Part shown: piece by piece, positions 1 to 8,031 of the stretch
How positions within the stretch are numbered: position 1 is the first letter of the stretch
Layout of the letters: every line of letters begins with the position of its first letter
Origin: Clostridia bacterium BRH_c25
GTDB taxonomy: Bacteria > Bacillota_A > Clostridia > Lutisporales > Lutisporaceae
Length of the DNA: 13,147 nucleotides
Direction of reading: 5' to 3'
Assembly: GCA_001515955.1 (NCBI GenBank)
Contig: LOES01000130.1
Span: 1 to 13,147, forward strand
The notes under the pieces: model-generated
Told to the model about the DNA's origin: nothing
What the model saw: the letters and a program-made list of their open reading frames with translations, nothing else
Databases searched by the model: none
Position numbers and translations under genes: made by a program

Positions 1-328
1 GAAACAGAATTGCAGGCCTCAGGTTTGCAAATGCATCAAGAGCTTTTCTTATCCCCAGAAGCCCGGCTTCAGGCCTTAGATGACCCGGCAGGCTATCCCA
101 TTTCGGTCCTCCCACAGCACCTAAAAGTACTGCATCGCTTTTTCTGCAAATATTTACTGTTTCATCAGGAAGCGGAACTCCCGTTTCATCAATCGCTCTG
201 CCTCCCAGCAATACTTCTTCATACTCAAAGCTGCATCCGAACTTCCCAGACACTGCATCAAGCACCTTTACAGCTTGTTTTATTACCTCGGGGCCAATTC
301 CATCTCCCGATATCAATGCTATTTTCAT
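1..328 (-). CDS. leuB: 3-isopropylmalate dehydrogenase, N-terminal part (cut by window edge)
   Basis: This frame reads without stops from an ATG at 328 to the left edge (109 codons), so the C-terminal two thirds lie outside. The start [15 protein letters not shown] is the classic N-terminus of the isopropylmalate/isocitrate dehydrogenase family. Further in come [22 protein letters not shown] (about residues 66-79) and [17 protein letters not shown], all typical of LeuB. The enzyme oxidises and decarboxylates 3-isopropylmalate with NAD+ in leucine synthesis. In a citramalate pathway the same enzyme handles 3-methylmalate. The ATG overlaps the leuD stop by four bases (ATGA, 325-328), which points to translational coupling. 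It is the last operon gene visible. Family assignment is secure; dual substrate use is inferred from cimA upstream. Confidence 0.95.
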   Translation of the reverse strand, partial: MKIALISGDGIGPEVIKQAVKVLDAVSGKFGCSFEYEEVLLGGRAIDETGVPLPDETVNICRKSDAVLLGAVGGPKWDSLPGHLRPEAGLLGIRKALDAFANLRPAILF

Positions 329-819
329 TGGCCTTCCACCTTTCCCTTTACGTAGTTGATCAAGCCTCCTGCTTTTATAATATCCTGCATGAATTCCGGA
401 AAAGATTCGGCCTTATAGGTACTTCCTTTAGTAATATTTGTTATCATTCCGCTATTAAGATCAACCTCTACCCTGTCGCCATTCTCAATACTCTTAACGG
501 CTTCAGCACACTCCAGTATCGGAAGTCCTATATTAATTGCGTTCCTGCAAAAAATCCGGGCGTAATTCTCTGCTATGACACACTTTATTCCTGAATACTT
601 TATAGCTATAGGTGCATGCTCCCTTGAAGAGCCGCATCCGAAGTTCTTGCCGGCTACTATAAGATCTCCCTCGTTTACCTTGCTTACAAATTCTCCGTCT
701 ATGTCCTCCATGCAATGTGCGGCCAGTTCATTCCGGTCACTGACGTTTAAGTATCTTGCCGGAATTATTACATCAGTATCCACGTTATCTCCATACTTAA
801 AAACTTTACCCTTTATCAT
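325..819 (-). CDS. leuD: 3-isopropylmalate dehydratase small subunit
   Basis: A 164-residue protein, the short (archaeal/clostridial) form rather than the roughly 200-residue enterobacterial LeuD. It carries the swivel-domain hallmarks: [16 protein letters not shown] near the N-terminus (about residues 10-25) and [18 protein letters not shown] (about 57-74), whose Ser-Arg region contributes to substrate binding in the aconitase superfamily. With LeuC it forms the Fe-S isomerase that converts 2-isopropylmalate to 3-isopropylmalate, and probably citramalate to 3-methylmalate here. The start ATG overlaps the leuC stop by four bases (816-819), and its own stop overlaps the leuB ATG in the same way, so the three genes are tightly coupled. 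No irregularity was seen. Confidence 0.97.
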   Translation of the reverse strand: MIKGKVFKYGDNVDTDVIIPARYLNVSDRNELAAHCMEDIDGEFVSKVNEGDLIVAGKNFGCGSSREHAPIAIKYSGIKCVIAENYARIFCRNAINIGLPILECAEAVKSIENGDRVEVDLNSGMITNITKGSTYKAESFPEFMQDIIKAGGLINYVKGKVEGQ

Positions 820-2081
820 ACGACTACCTCCTCCGGAGAAGAAATTTTACCTGTAATCGCAGAAGCTGCTGCAACTGCAGGACTTGACAGGTATACTTCA
901 CTTTCCGGGTGTCCCATTCTGCCTACAAAATTCCTGTTGGTTGTTGCCACAGCCCTTTCACCCTTTGCCAGGATTCCCATGTGTCCTCCAAGGCAAGGGC
1001 CACAGGTGGGGGTACTTACAACCGCACCGGCTTCAATAAACACCTCCAGAAGTCCCTCTTTCATTGCCTGAAGGTATATCTTCTGTGTAGCCGGAAAAAC
1101 AATAGTTCTTACCCGGGGATTCACCTTTCTGCCCTTTAGAACTTTCGCCGCCATTCTCAGATCCTCAAGCCTTCCATTTGTACATGAACCTATTACAACC
1201 TGGTCAATTGTTACTTCTCCGACATCATCCACCGTTCTTGTATTCTCCGGCAAATGCGGGAATGCAACTGTAGGCCTTATTTCACTGAGGTCAATCTCTA
1301 TTACCCTGCTGTATTCCGCATCATTGTCAGCCGTATATACTACCGGAAGCTTTTTCGAATGCTCCGATACATATTTCAGAGTCTTTTCATCCACCGGAAA
1401 AATCCCATTTTTTGCTCCCGCTTCTATAGCCATGTTTGTTATAGTAAAGCGGTCATCCATTGAAAGATTGGCAACTCCATCCCCGCAATACTCCATTGAC
1501 TGGTATAATGCTCCGTCAACGCCTATCATTCCTATGATATGGAGTATTACATCCTTTCCGCATACCCAATCCCCCATTTTACCTGTCAAAACGAATTTTA
1601 TCGCTTCAGGTACCTTGAACCACGCTTCCCCCGTAGCCATTCCCACAGCCATATCAGTGCTGCCGATGCCGGTGGAAAAAGCTCCAAGCGCTCCATAGGT
1701 ACAGGTATGGGAATCAGCTCCTATTATTACATCTCCCGGTACTGCCAAACCCTTTTCCGGAATCAATGCATGCTCTATTCCCATCTGTCCTATCTCAAAA
1801 TAGTTCTCTATATCCATTTCTCTTGCAAATTCCCTTACCATCCTGCATTGCTCGGCAGATTTAATATCCTTGTTAGGAGTAAAATGGTCAGGAACCAGTG
1901 CAATTTTGCTTTTATCAAAAACCTTTTGTGTACCTATCCCCCTGAATTCATCTATTGCAACAGGAGCAGTTATATCATTCCCGAGTACCAGGTCAACCTT
2001 GGCCTTTATCATCTGACCCGGATACACTTTATCCAACCCGGCATGTGCTGCCAGTATCTTTTGAGTCATAGTCATACCCAT
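816..2081 (-). CDS. leuC: 3-isopropylmalate dehydratase large subunit
   Basis: A 421-residue aconitase-superfamily protein of the short LeuC type, matching the short LeuD. The three cysteine ligands of the 4Fe-4S cluster are visible: Cys300 in [10 protein letters not shown], and Cys360 and Cys363 in [30 protein letters not shown] (121-140) is the conserved substrate and cluster region. The N-terminus [15 protein letters not shown] is typical, which supports the ATG at 2081. An AAAGGGG ribosome binding site lies 10 nt upstream; an ATG at 2075 is the alternative. The first 53 bases overlap the 3' end of cimA in another frame, so the ribosome binding site lies inside cimA. With LeuD it performs the hydration/dehydration isomerisation in leucine synthesis, and likely the equivalent citramalate step. 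Confidence 0.97.
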   Translation of the reverse strand: MGMTMTQKILAAHAGLDKVYPGQMIKAKVDLVLGNDITAPVAIDEFRGIGTQKVFDKSKIALVPDHFTPNKDIKSAEQCRMVREFAREMDIENYFEIGQMGIEHALIPEKGLAVPGDVIIGADSHTCTYGALGAFSTGIGSTDMAVGMATGEAWFKVPEAIKFVLTGKMGDWVCGKDVILHIIGMIGVDGALYQSMEYCGDGVANLSMDDRFTITNMAIEAGAKNGIFPVDEKTLKYVSEHSKKLPVVYTADNDAEYSRVIEIDLSEIRPTVAFPHLPENTRTVDDVGEVTIDQVVIGSCTNGRLEDLRMAAKVLKGRKVNPRVRTIVFPATQKIYLQAMKEGLLEVFIEAGAVVSTPTCGPCLGGHMGILAKGERAVATTNRNFVGRMGHPESEVYLSSPAVAAASAITGKISSPEEVVV

Positions 2082-3660
2082 GTTTTTGTGTCCCCTTTCT
2101 TTCCCATTCCCCGAGGAAGTATTCTATGGAGTCAATCAGCGCAACACAGCTGGCTTCAATGATATTTTCAGAAACTCCCACAGTCCCCCAGAGCTGTTCA
2201 CCATTTGTAGATTCTATATGAACTCTTACTTTTGCACCCGTGGCTTGGGATGTATCAAGCACACGAACCTTGTAATCCACCAGTCTCATCTTTTTCAGCT
2301 GAGGGTAGAAAAGCTCCAGCGCCCTCCTAAGTGCCTTGTCAATAGCATTTACCGGTCCGTCACCCTCTGCTGTCGTAATCTCTTCAATCCCATTTACATT
2401 AACCTTTATCACTGCCGTTGCGCTGTTCAGTGTCTTCCTCTTACTGTCACACCATATTTTAAATTCCATAACCTTGAAAAATTCGTTTTCTTTCCCTAGA
2501 GATCTTTTTACCATAAGCTCAAAGGAACTCTCCGCGCCCTCAAACTGGTACCCTTCATGCTCAAGTCTTTTCAACTTTTCCATGATTTGCTTCACTTGGT
2601 CGGAATCCTTGGACAGCATTGGAGCATACTCCTGAATTTTCTTGAGTATTGTACTCCTGCCCGAAACCTCTGACATTAAGATTCTTCTATTATTGCCGAC
2701 AAGCTCCGGTTTGACATGTTCATAAGAGTCAGGCTCCTTCAGGACCGCATCTATATGCATGCCTCCCTTATGGGCAAAGGCATTGTTTCCCACAAAAGGT
2801 TCATACTCATTGTGACCTTTGTTGGCAACTTCACTGATATACCGGGACAGCGCGGTAAGCCCGGCCATGTTTTCTACCGGAATAACATTGTACTGGGCCT
2901 TTAACTGAAGACATGGAATTATGGTGCATAAATCTGCATTTCCGCAGCGCTCTCCATACCCGTTAATAGTACCCTGCACCTGTACTGCACCGTTCAGTAC
3001 AGCCATTATGCTGTTTGCTGCAGCCATCCCGCTGTCATTATGACAGTGGATTCCAATGGGAGTTTTTAAACTTTCCGATAACTTTCTTACTATATTACCT
3101 ATTTCATTAGGAAGAGATCCTCCATTGGTATCACACAGCACCAGACAATCGGCTCCTGCACTCTGAGCTGCCTTCAATGTATATACAGCGTATTCAGGGT
3201 TGGCCTTGTATCCGTCAAAGAAGTGCTCAGCATCATAAATTACTTCTTTACCCTTATGCTTCATAAAGGCTATTGTATCACTTATCATTTTCAGGTTTTC
3301 ATCAAGAGTGGTTCTTATAATATCTGTAACATGAAAATCCCAGCTTTTCCCGAATATTGTCACTGCAGGCGTCTCTGCACTTAAAAGAGCAAGTACATTA
3401 CTGTCCTCATGAACCTCAATATTTGCCCTTCTGGTGCTGCCAAAAGCAGTAAGCTTTGAATTCTTCAGCTTTAGTTTTTTTACCCTTTCAAAGTATTCCA
3501 TATCCTTGGGGTTTGACCCGGGGTTACCCGCTTCTATATAGCTGATTCCGAATTCGTCCAGCTTTCTGGTTATGTTCAGCTTGTCACCCACCGTGAAGGA
3601 TATTCCCTCTCCCTGCGCTCCATCACGCAAAGTGGAATCATAGGTTATCAAGTATTTCAA
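2029..3660 (-). CDS. cimA: (R)-citramalate synthase
   Basis: A DRE-TIM metallolyase of about 543 residues. [16 protein letters not shown] (7-22), [11 protein letters not shown] (43-53) and [14 protein letters not shown] (204-217, His205/His207 metal ligands) distinguish the CimA-type group from LeuA, which has [12 protein letters not shown]-terminal LeuA-type regulatory domain follows (roughly 390-525). The enzyme condenses pyruvate and acetyl-CoA to citramalate, giving 2-ketobutyrate for isoleucine without threonine deaminase. The start is uncertain. No ATG fits; TTG at 3660 gives [14 protein letters not shown], while an ATT at 3669 sits nine bases after AAGGAG. Either way the gene starts inside the leuA 3' end. 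The last 18 or so residues ([18 protein letters not shown]) are read through the leuC start and look unlike a conserved domain end. Confidence 0.9.
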   Translation of the reverse strand: MKYLITYDSTLRDGAQGEGISFTVGDKLNITRKLDEFGISYIEAGNPGSNPKDMEYFERVKKLKLKNSKLTAFGSTRRANIEVHEDSNVLALLSAETPAVTIFGKSWDFHVTDIIRTTLDENLKMISDTIAFMKHKGKEVIYDAEHFFDGYKANPEYAVYTLKAAQSAGADCLVLCDTNGGSLPNEIGNIVRKLSESLKTPIGIHCHNDSGMAAANSIMAVLNGAVQVQGTINGYGERCGNADLCTIIPCLQLKAQYNVIPVENMAGLTALSRYISEVANKGHNEYEPFVGNNAFAHKGGMHIDAVLKEPDSYEHVKPELVGNNRRILMSEVSGRSTILKKIQEYAPMLSKDSDQVKQIMEKLKRLEHEGYQFEGAESSFELMVKRSLGKENEFFKVMEFKIWCDSKRKTLNSATAVIKVNVNGIEEITTAEGDGPVNAIDKALRRALELFYPQLKKMRLVDYKVRVLDTSQATGAKVRVHIESTNGEQLWGTVGVSENIIEASCVALIDSIEYFLGEWERKGTQKHGYDYDSKDTGSTCRVG

Positions 3661-5257
3661 ATTCCCAATTGGTCTCAGCTCCTTCTCCAAAGAAATTATA
3701 GCTCTTCGCCATTTTGAAGTCTTTTGCCTCACTTGCAGTCCGCTCCTCAAACCTGGATACCATGTTGTTCACTGCACTCACATAAGCCTTTGCACTGGCT
3801 TCAATTATATCTGTGCTGACTCCGTAACCCACAAATTTCATGTTATCTTTTGAAACCTTAACTGTGACTTCTCCCAGAGCATCCTTACCGCCGGTGGCGG
3901 CCTTTATAAAATAGTCTTCAAGCTTTACACTCATCCCTGTTGCCCTGTCAATAGCTTTGAAGGTTGCATCAACAGGTCCGTCACCACAGGCAGCCTCTTC
4001 CAGAACCTTGCCCTCAAAACCGATTTTCACTGTTGAAGTTGCTGTAATACCGCTGCCGCTTGATATCTGGAAATACTCCAGTTTGTATGTTTCCACAACC
4101 TTTTTTGACTCCTGAGTGACCAGTGCCTCAATATCCCTGTCCATAATAAACTTCTTTTTATCGGATAAATCCTTGAACCTTTGAAATGCCATATTTACAT
4201 CTTCCTTCTCCAGTGTTGTGAACCCCAGTTCTTTAAGCTTTTCTTCGAATGCATGTCTTCCTGAGTGTTTCCCCAATACCATCTTGCTCTGTTTCAAACC
4301 CACTGACTCAGGAGTCATTATCTCATAGGTCTCCCTGTTTGACATTACTCCATGCTGGTGTATCCCGGATTCATGAGCAAATGCATTTGCTCCCACAATT
4401 GCCTTGTTCGGCTGTACCTGCACCCCTGTGGCAAAGCTTACCATGGAGCTGGTCCTGTATATTCTTTCGGTCGTTACCTTTGTAGAGGTACTGTAGTAGT
4501 CCTTCCTGGTCCTGAGTGCCATTACCACTTCTTCCAGGGCAGCGTTTCCGGCCCGTTCACCCAGTCCGTTTATTGTGCACTCCACTTGTCCGGCACCATT
4601 TTCTACAGCCGCCAGGGAGTTTGCAACAGCCATTCCCAGGTCATTATGACAGTGTACACTTATAATTGCCTTGTCAATATTGCTCACATTGTTCCTTATA
4701 CTGTTAATTAATTTTCCTATTTCACCCGGTGTCGAGTAGCCTACGGTATCCGGGATGTTTACCACCCTTGCCCCCGCATTGATTACTGCTTCCAGAACCC
4801 TGTACAGAAACTCGGGATCTGTTCTTGTTGCATCCTCAGGTGAAAATTCCACTTCGGGACAAATACTTCTGGCATAAGCAACCGTTTCAATAGCTTTTTC
4901 CAGCACCTGATCCCGTTCCATTTTCAGCTTGTATTTCATGTGTATGTCGGAGGTGGCGATAAAAGTGTGTATCCTTGGCTGTCCGGCATATTTAAGAGCT
5001 TCCCACGCTCTGTCGATGTCCTGCCTTACAGTCCTTGCCAGTGCAGCAACAGTAGAGTTTTTGATATTCCTTGCTATCTCCTTTACTCCTTCAAAATCAC
5101 CATTTGATGCTACCGGAAAACCTGCCTCTATAATATCAACTCCAAGCAATTCCAACTGCTTTGCTATATGCAGCTTTTCATTCATGTTGAGGCTTATGCC
5201 GGGGGATTGCTCCCCATCTCTCAGTGTAGTATCGAAGATGTATATCCTTTTTGACAT
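3638..5257 (-). CDS. leuA: 2-isopropylmalate synthase
   Basis: A 539-residue protein. The N-terminal TIM barrel has [16 protein letters not shown] (8-23, with catalytic Arg13-Asp14), [11 protein letters not shown] (137-147) and [14 protein letters not shown] (201-214, His202/His204 metal ligands). [19 protein letters not shown] (230-248) and HESGIHQHG (295-303) follow. The C-terminal third (about 395-530) fits the LeuA allosteric domain, which binds leucine as feedback inhibitor in this family. It condenses 2-ketoisovalerate with acetyl-CoA, the committed leucine step. The ATG at 5257 has an AGGGGG site eight bases upstream. The gene starts 23 bp after ilvC, and its 3' end overlaps cimA. Two related synthases side by side let one downstream enzyme set serve both leucine and isoleucine. 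Confidence 0.97.
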   Translation of the reverse strand: MSKRIYIFDTTLRDGEQSPGISLNMNEKLHIAKQLELLGVDIIEAGFPVASNGDFEGVKEIARNIKNSTVAALARTVRQDIDRAWEALKYAGQPRIHTFIATSDIHMKYKLKMERDQVLEKAIETVAYARSICPEVEFSPEDATRTDPEFLYRVLEAVINAGARVVNIPDTVGYSTPGEIGKLINSIRNNVSNIDKAIISVHCHNDLGMAVANSLAAVENGAGQVECTINGLGERAGNAALEEVVMALRTRKDYYSTSTKVTTERIYRTSSMVSFATGVQVQPNKAIVGANAFAHESGIHQHGVMSNRETYEIMTPESVGLKQSKMVLGKHSGRHAFEEKLKELGFTTLEKEDVNMAFQRFKDLSDKKKFIMDRDIEALVTQESKKVVETYKLEYFQISSGSGITATSTVKIGFEGKVLEEAACGDGPVDATFKAIDRATGMSVKLEDYFIKAATGGKDALGEVTVKVSKDNMKFVGYGVSTDIIEASAKAYVSAVNNMVSRFEERTASEAKDFKMAKSYNFFGEGAETNWEFEILDNL

Positions 5258-5280
5258 ATTAAAAACCCCCTAAAACTAAT

Positions 5281-6285
<1,005 letters not shown>

Positions 6286-6310
6286 TCATTCCTCCAAATT
6301 TTTAAATTTT

Positions 6311-6359
6311 AATAAAATAAAAAAGACTCTTTGCCCCAACACTGGGGCAAAAAGTCTTT
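6311..6359 (-). terminator. T-box intrinsic terminator before ilvC
   Basis: On the minus strand a 16-bp hairpin has arms at 6344-6359 and 6322-6337, with a six-base loop (AGTGTT) and only one G-U wobble. It is followed by a T-rich run (TTTTATTTTATT) to about 6311. This is a strong rho-independent terminator placed between the T-box sequence and the ilvC ribosome binding site. Its 5' arm contains TGCCCCA (6343-6349), which can instead pair with the T-box region, so termination and antitermination exclude each other. Confidence 0.95.
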
Positions 6360-6540
6360 CGCGGTACCACCCAATTTTTTTCTCATTTTTTTTAACGGCT
6401 CTGCCGGCGGGGCTTACTATTATTTCAGCCTGCAACTCGAGGATGAAGATTTTCAACAAATTCATCCTATGGATTCGCACCAACCTCCACTCTCTGAATG
6501 AATAAAATCTGTCTACTTTTCCCTGTCATCGTTCTTATCA
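6311..6540 (-). promoter_or_regulatory. T-box riboswitch controlling the ilvC-leuB operon
   Basis: Transcribed on the minus strand. Stem I elements are visible: GATGA (6526-6530), the AGTA box (6514-6517), TTCATTC (6496-6502) pairing with GGATGAA (6461-6467), AGAGAG (6490-6495), an apical TGGA/TCCA helix with GGTTGGTG loop sequence, and CGAG (6436-6439) at the kink-turn side. CGGC-AGA-GCCG (6396-6406) fits stem III. The T-box core GGGTGGTACCGCG (6360-6372) has UGGU (6366-6369), which would pair with an uncharged tRNA end carrying discriminator A. The antiterminator is TGGG/CCCA plus GCG/TGC around the UGGUACC bulge. The specifier codon best fits AUC (Ile) at 6448-6450, in GAAAATC; this register is less certain than the class itself. 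Uncharged tRNA binding would favour read-through into ilvC. Confidence 0.95.
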
Positions 6541-6757
6541 TTATTAAGTTTTTTATAATCGGTATTAGGCTTATAATTAGGCCTATAATTATTAGTGAGC
6601 TTATAATCAGTTGCACGACAACTAGAATTATGCCTGTAATAATGGATAGCACCAGGCCGCTTAGTAGTAGCCCTAGGACTGTCCATAGGATAATTCTGGA
6701 TATTATGTATGAAATTGTGCTTACAAAATAATCTGTGTTTCTATTCATTTTTATCAT
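6467..6757 (-). CDS. Ile/Leu/Val-rich hydrophobic leader ORF overlapping the T-box
   Basis: I do not recognise a family. The frame encodes 96 residues from an ATG at 6757; AAAGGG lies 10 nt upstream. A GTG at 6763 is the alternative start. About half of the residues are Ile, Leu or Val (24 Ile). Residues about 16-71 form one long or two consecutive membrane-type hydrophobic stretches, with runs such as IILVVVQLIISSLIIIGL. It lies between the operon promoter and the T-box. Its last 20 or so codons are the 5' half of T-box stem I, and its TAG (6467-6469) is inside stem I. Either it is a translated leader peptide that senses branched-chain aminoacyl-tRNA supply by ribosome stalling, or a small membrane protein whose frame runs into the T-box, or a chance open frame in AT-rich DNA. 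Position and composition favour the first reading, but nothing in the sequence proves translation. Confidence 0.45.
   Translation of the reverse strand: MIKMNRNTDYFVSTISYIISRIILWTVLGLLLSGLVLSIITGIILVVVQLIISSLIIIGLIISLIPIIKNLIMIRTMTGKSRQILFIQRVEVGANP
6564..6587. repeat. 12-bp tandem repeat inside the leader ORF
   Basis: On the plus strand ATTAGGCTTATA is followed directly by ATTAGGCCTATA, with one mismatch. Related but degenerate copies flank the pair (TTTATAATCGGT before, and TTAGTGAGCTTATA after). The unit is a multiple of three, so on the minus strand each copy adds four hydrophobic codons (IIGL, IISL, then IPII) without breaking the leader frame. Confidence 0.7.
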
Positions 6758-6810
6758 AGTCACAATTCCCTTTCTCTTCGCGCACTGACCTTTCGCGGTA
6801 TTTAAAGAAG

Positions 6811-6839
6811 ACTATACCAACTAATGAGATTTAAGTCAA
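6811..6839 (-). promoter_or_regulatory. Sigma-A type promoter of the BCAA operon
   Basis: Minus-strand TTGACT (6834-6839), exactly 17 bases, then TATAGT (6811-6816). Transcription would begin near 6804, giving a leader of about 520 nt before ilvC. No comparable -35/-10 pair was seen between this site and T-box stem I, so the leader ORF and T-box are probably on one transcript. Confidence 0.85.
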
Positions 6840-7029
6840 TACTTTTTTTTACTTTTTTTCACCGGTTTTTTATGAAAAAATTTGAATAAACTTTACAAAC
6901 TCTCTATTTTCAATGTTCCTGAGTTATGTAAAATACTCAAAGATGTATATTAAAAATCAGAGGAATAATGTATGTGGCTATATGCTTTGCATAATATCCG
7001 TTGCAAAGCTTTTCCGTGTTTTATATGCT
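6840..7029. other. AT-rich divergent intergenic region
   Basis: No gene is supported here. The stretch separates the minus-strand BCAA promoter from the plus-strand psuG promoter. It begins with T-tracts on the plus strand (6842-6859), which could act as an upstream element for the BCAA promoter. It also has a weak TGAGT-N10-ACTCA dyad (6920-6939) and the stronger psu operator candidate annotated separately. Confidence 0.6.
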
Positions 7030-7032
7030 TTG
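6979..7032. promoter_or_regulatory. Candidate operator for psuGK: inverted repeat plus third half-site
   Basis: A perfect dyad GCTTTGCA (6984-6991), N10, TGCAAAGC (7002-7009) lies about 20 bp upstream of the psuG -35 box. The 11-mer TATATGCTTTG at 6979-6989 recurs at 7022-7032, where it overlaps the -35 box. The two direct copies are 43 bp apart, close to four helical turns. This arrangement fits a transcription factor site with a third half-site at the promoter. The regulator is unknown and not encoded in the window. Confidence 0.5.
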
Positions 7033-7058
7033 AAAGTAAATACAATATATGTTATATT
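7030..7058 (+). promoter_or_regulatory. Promoter of psuGK
   Basis: TTGAAA (7030-7035), exactly 17 bases, then TATATT (7053-7058) gives a near-consensus sigma-A promoter. Transcription would start near 7065, leaving a 5' leader of about 30 nt before the psuG start. A second -10-like TATACA lies at 7062-7067 without a matching -35. Confidence 0.75.
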
Positions 7059-7097
7059 TGATATACAATAAATAACCAAGGTTTGGAGGTTAGACAT

Positions 7098-8027
7098 GTG
7101 AATAACTTTATCGACTATCTTGATATAAACAAGGAAGTACTTGACGGACTCAGATATTACAACCCCATTGTTGCTCTTGAATCAACAATAATCTCCCATG
7201 GGATGCCTTATCCTGAAAATATTGAGACTGCTTTGTCCCTGGAGAAAATCGTTCGTGATAATGGTGCAATACCTGCTACTATGGGGATTATAAAAGGGCG
7301 TATAAAAATAGGTCTCACTCGTGAAGAGATGGAGTTTCTGGCAACCTCAAAGGATGTTGTCAAAACAAGCAGACGTGATATTCCTTATGTAGCAGGCCTG
7401 GGCTTATCCGGAGGCACTACAGTTGCAGCTACCATGATATTTTCACAATATGCCGGTATCCGCATCTTTGCTACAGGCGGCATGGGAGGAGTACACCGTG
7501 GTGCAGATAGAAGCTTTGACATATCAGCGGATCTTACAGAACTCTCCATTACAAATGTTGCTGTGGTTTGTGCCGGTGTAAAAGCGATACTGGATATAGG
7601 ACTCACCCTCGAGCAGCTTGAGACTCTGGGTGTTCCCGTTATAGGCTACGGCACTGATGATTTTCCTGCTTTCTATACCAGAAGCAGCGGCTTTAAGGTT
7701 CCCATGCGGGTAGACACCCCCCAGGACTGTGCAAAAATACTGAAAAGCAAATGGGACCTGAAGCTTGACGGCGGTGTAATAGTGGCAAACCCGATTCCTG
7801 CACAGTATGAGGCTCAGAGGGACAATATAGACAAAGCCATAGAGCTTGCTCTATTTGAAGCCGACAAAAATGGTATTACAGGCAAGGATGTAACTCCGTA
7901 CCTGCTTGACAAAGTAAAGGAGATTACGGCTGGGGAAAGTCTTGCTGCCAATATAGCGCTGGTTAAGAACAATGCCATGCTGGGTGCCAAGATAGCGGTT
8001 GAATACAGCAAGCTGGATAATGAGTAA
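7098..8027 (+). CDS. psuG: Pseudouridine-5'-phosphate glycosidase
   Basis: A 309-residue protein of the PsuG (IndA/YeiN) family, the usual length. It cleaves the C-glycosidic bond of pseudouridine 5'-phosphate to uracil and ribose 5-phosphate; in vitro the equilibrium lies the other way. Signature motifs are VALESTIISHGMPYPENIETA (25-45), GAIPATMGI (56-64), KTSRRDIPYV (89-98), GGTTVAATM (105-113) and GGMGGVHRGADRSFDISADL (127-146). By alignment from memory, Glu28, Lys89, Asp145 and Lys162 match the E. coli active-site residues Glu31, Lys93, Asp149 and Lys166. I chose GTG at 7098 because GGAGG sits eight bases upstream; the longer reading from TTG at 7083 would include the ribosome binding site. 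It is cotranscribed with psuK. Confidence 0.95.
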   Translation: MNNFIDYLDINKEVLDGLRYYNPIVALESTIISHGMPYPENIETALSLEKIVRDNGAIPATMGIIKGRIKIGLTREEMEFLATSKDVVKTSRRDIPYVAGLGLSGGTTVAATMIFSQYAGIRIFATGGMGGVHRGADRSFDISADLTELSITNVAVVCAGVKAILDIGLTLEQLETLGVPVIGYGTDDFPAFYTRSSGFKVPMRVDTPQDCAKILKSKWDLKLDGGVIVANPIPAQYEAQRDNIDKAIELALFEADKNGITGKDVTPYLLDKVKEITAGESLAANIALVKNNAMLGAKIAVEYSKLDNE

Positions 8028-8031
8028 TACA

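Noticed and set aside
10..594. 194-codon plus-strand frame across leuB and leuD
   Set aside because: It is antisense to two recognised genes and encodes no recognisable motif.
1324..2162. Long plus-strand frames opposite leuC (1324-1698 and 1539-2162)
   Set aside because: They are antisense to a gene with full family motifs, lack ribosome binding sites, and their composition is that of a mirrored coding sequence.
6286..6483. 65-codon minus-strand frame starting inside T-box stem I
   Set aside because: It is entirely composed of T-box, antiterminator and terminator sequence, has no proper ribosome binding site, and its product resembles nothing.
6467..6763. Start of the leader ORF at GTG 6763
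   Set aside because: The AAAGGG site would be only four bases away; ATG at 6757 has a more usual 10-base spacing.
6920..6939. TGAGT-N10-ACTCA dyad in the divergent intergenic region
   Set aside because: Arms of five bases in AT-rich DNA are easily found by chance and the site is not close to either promoter.
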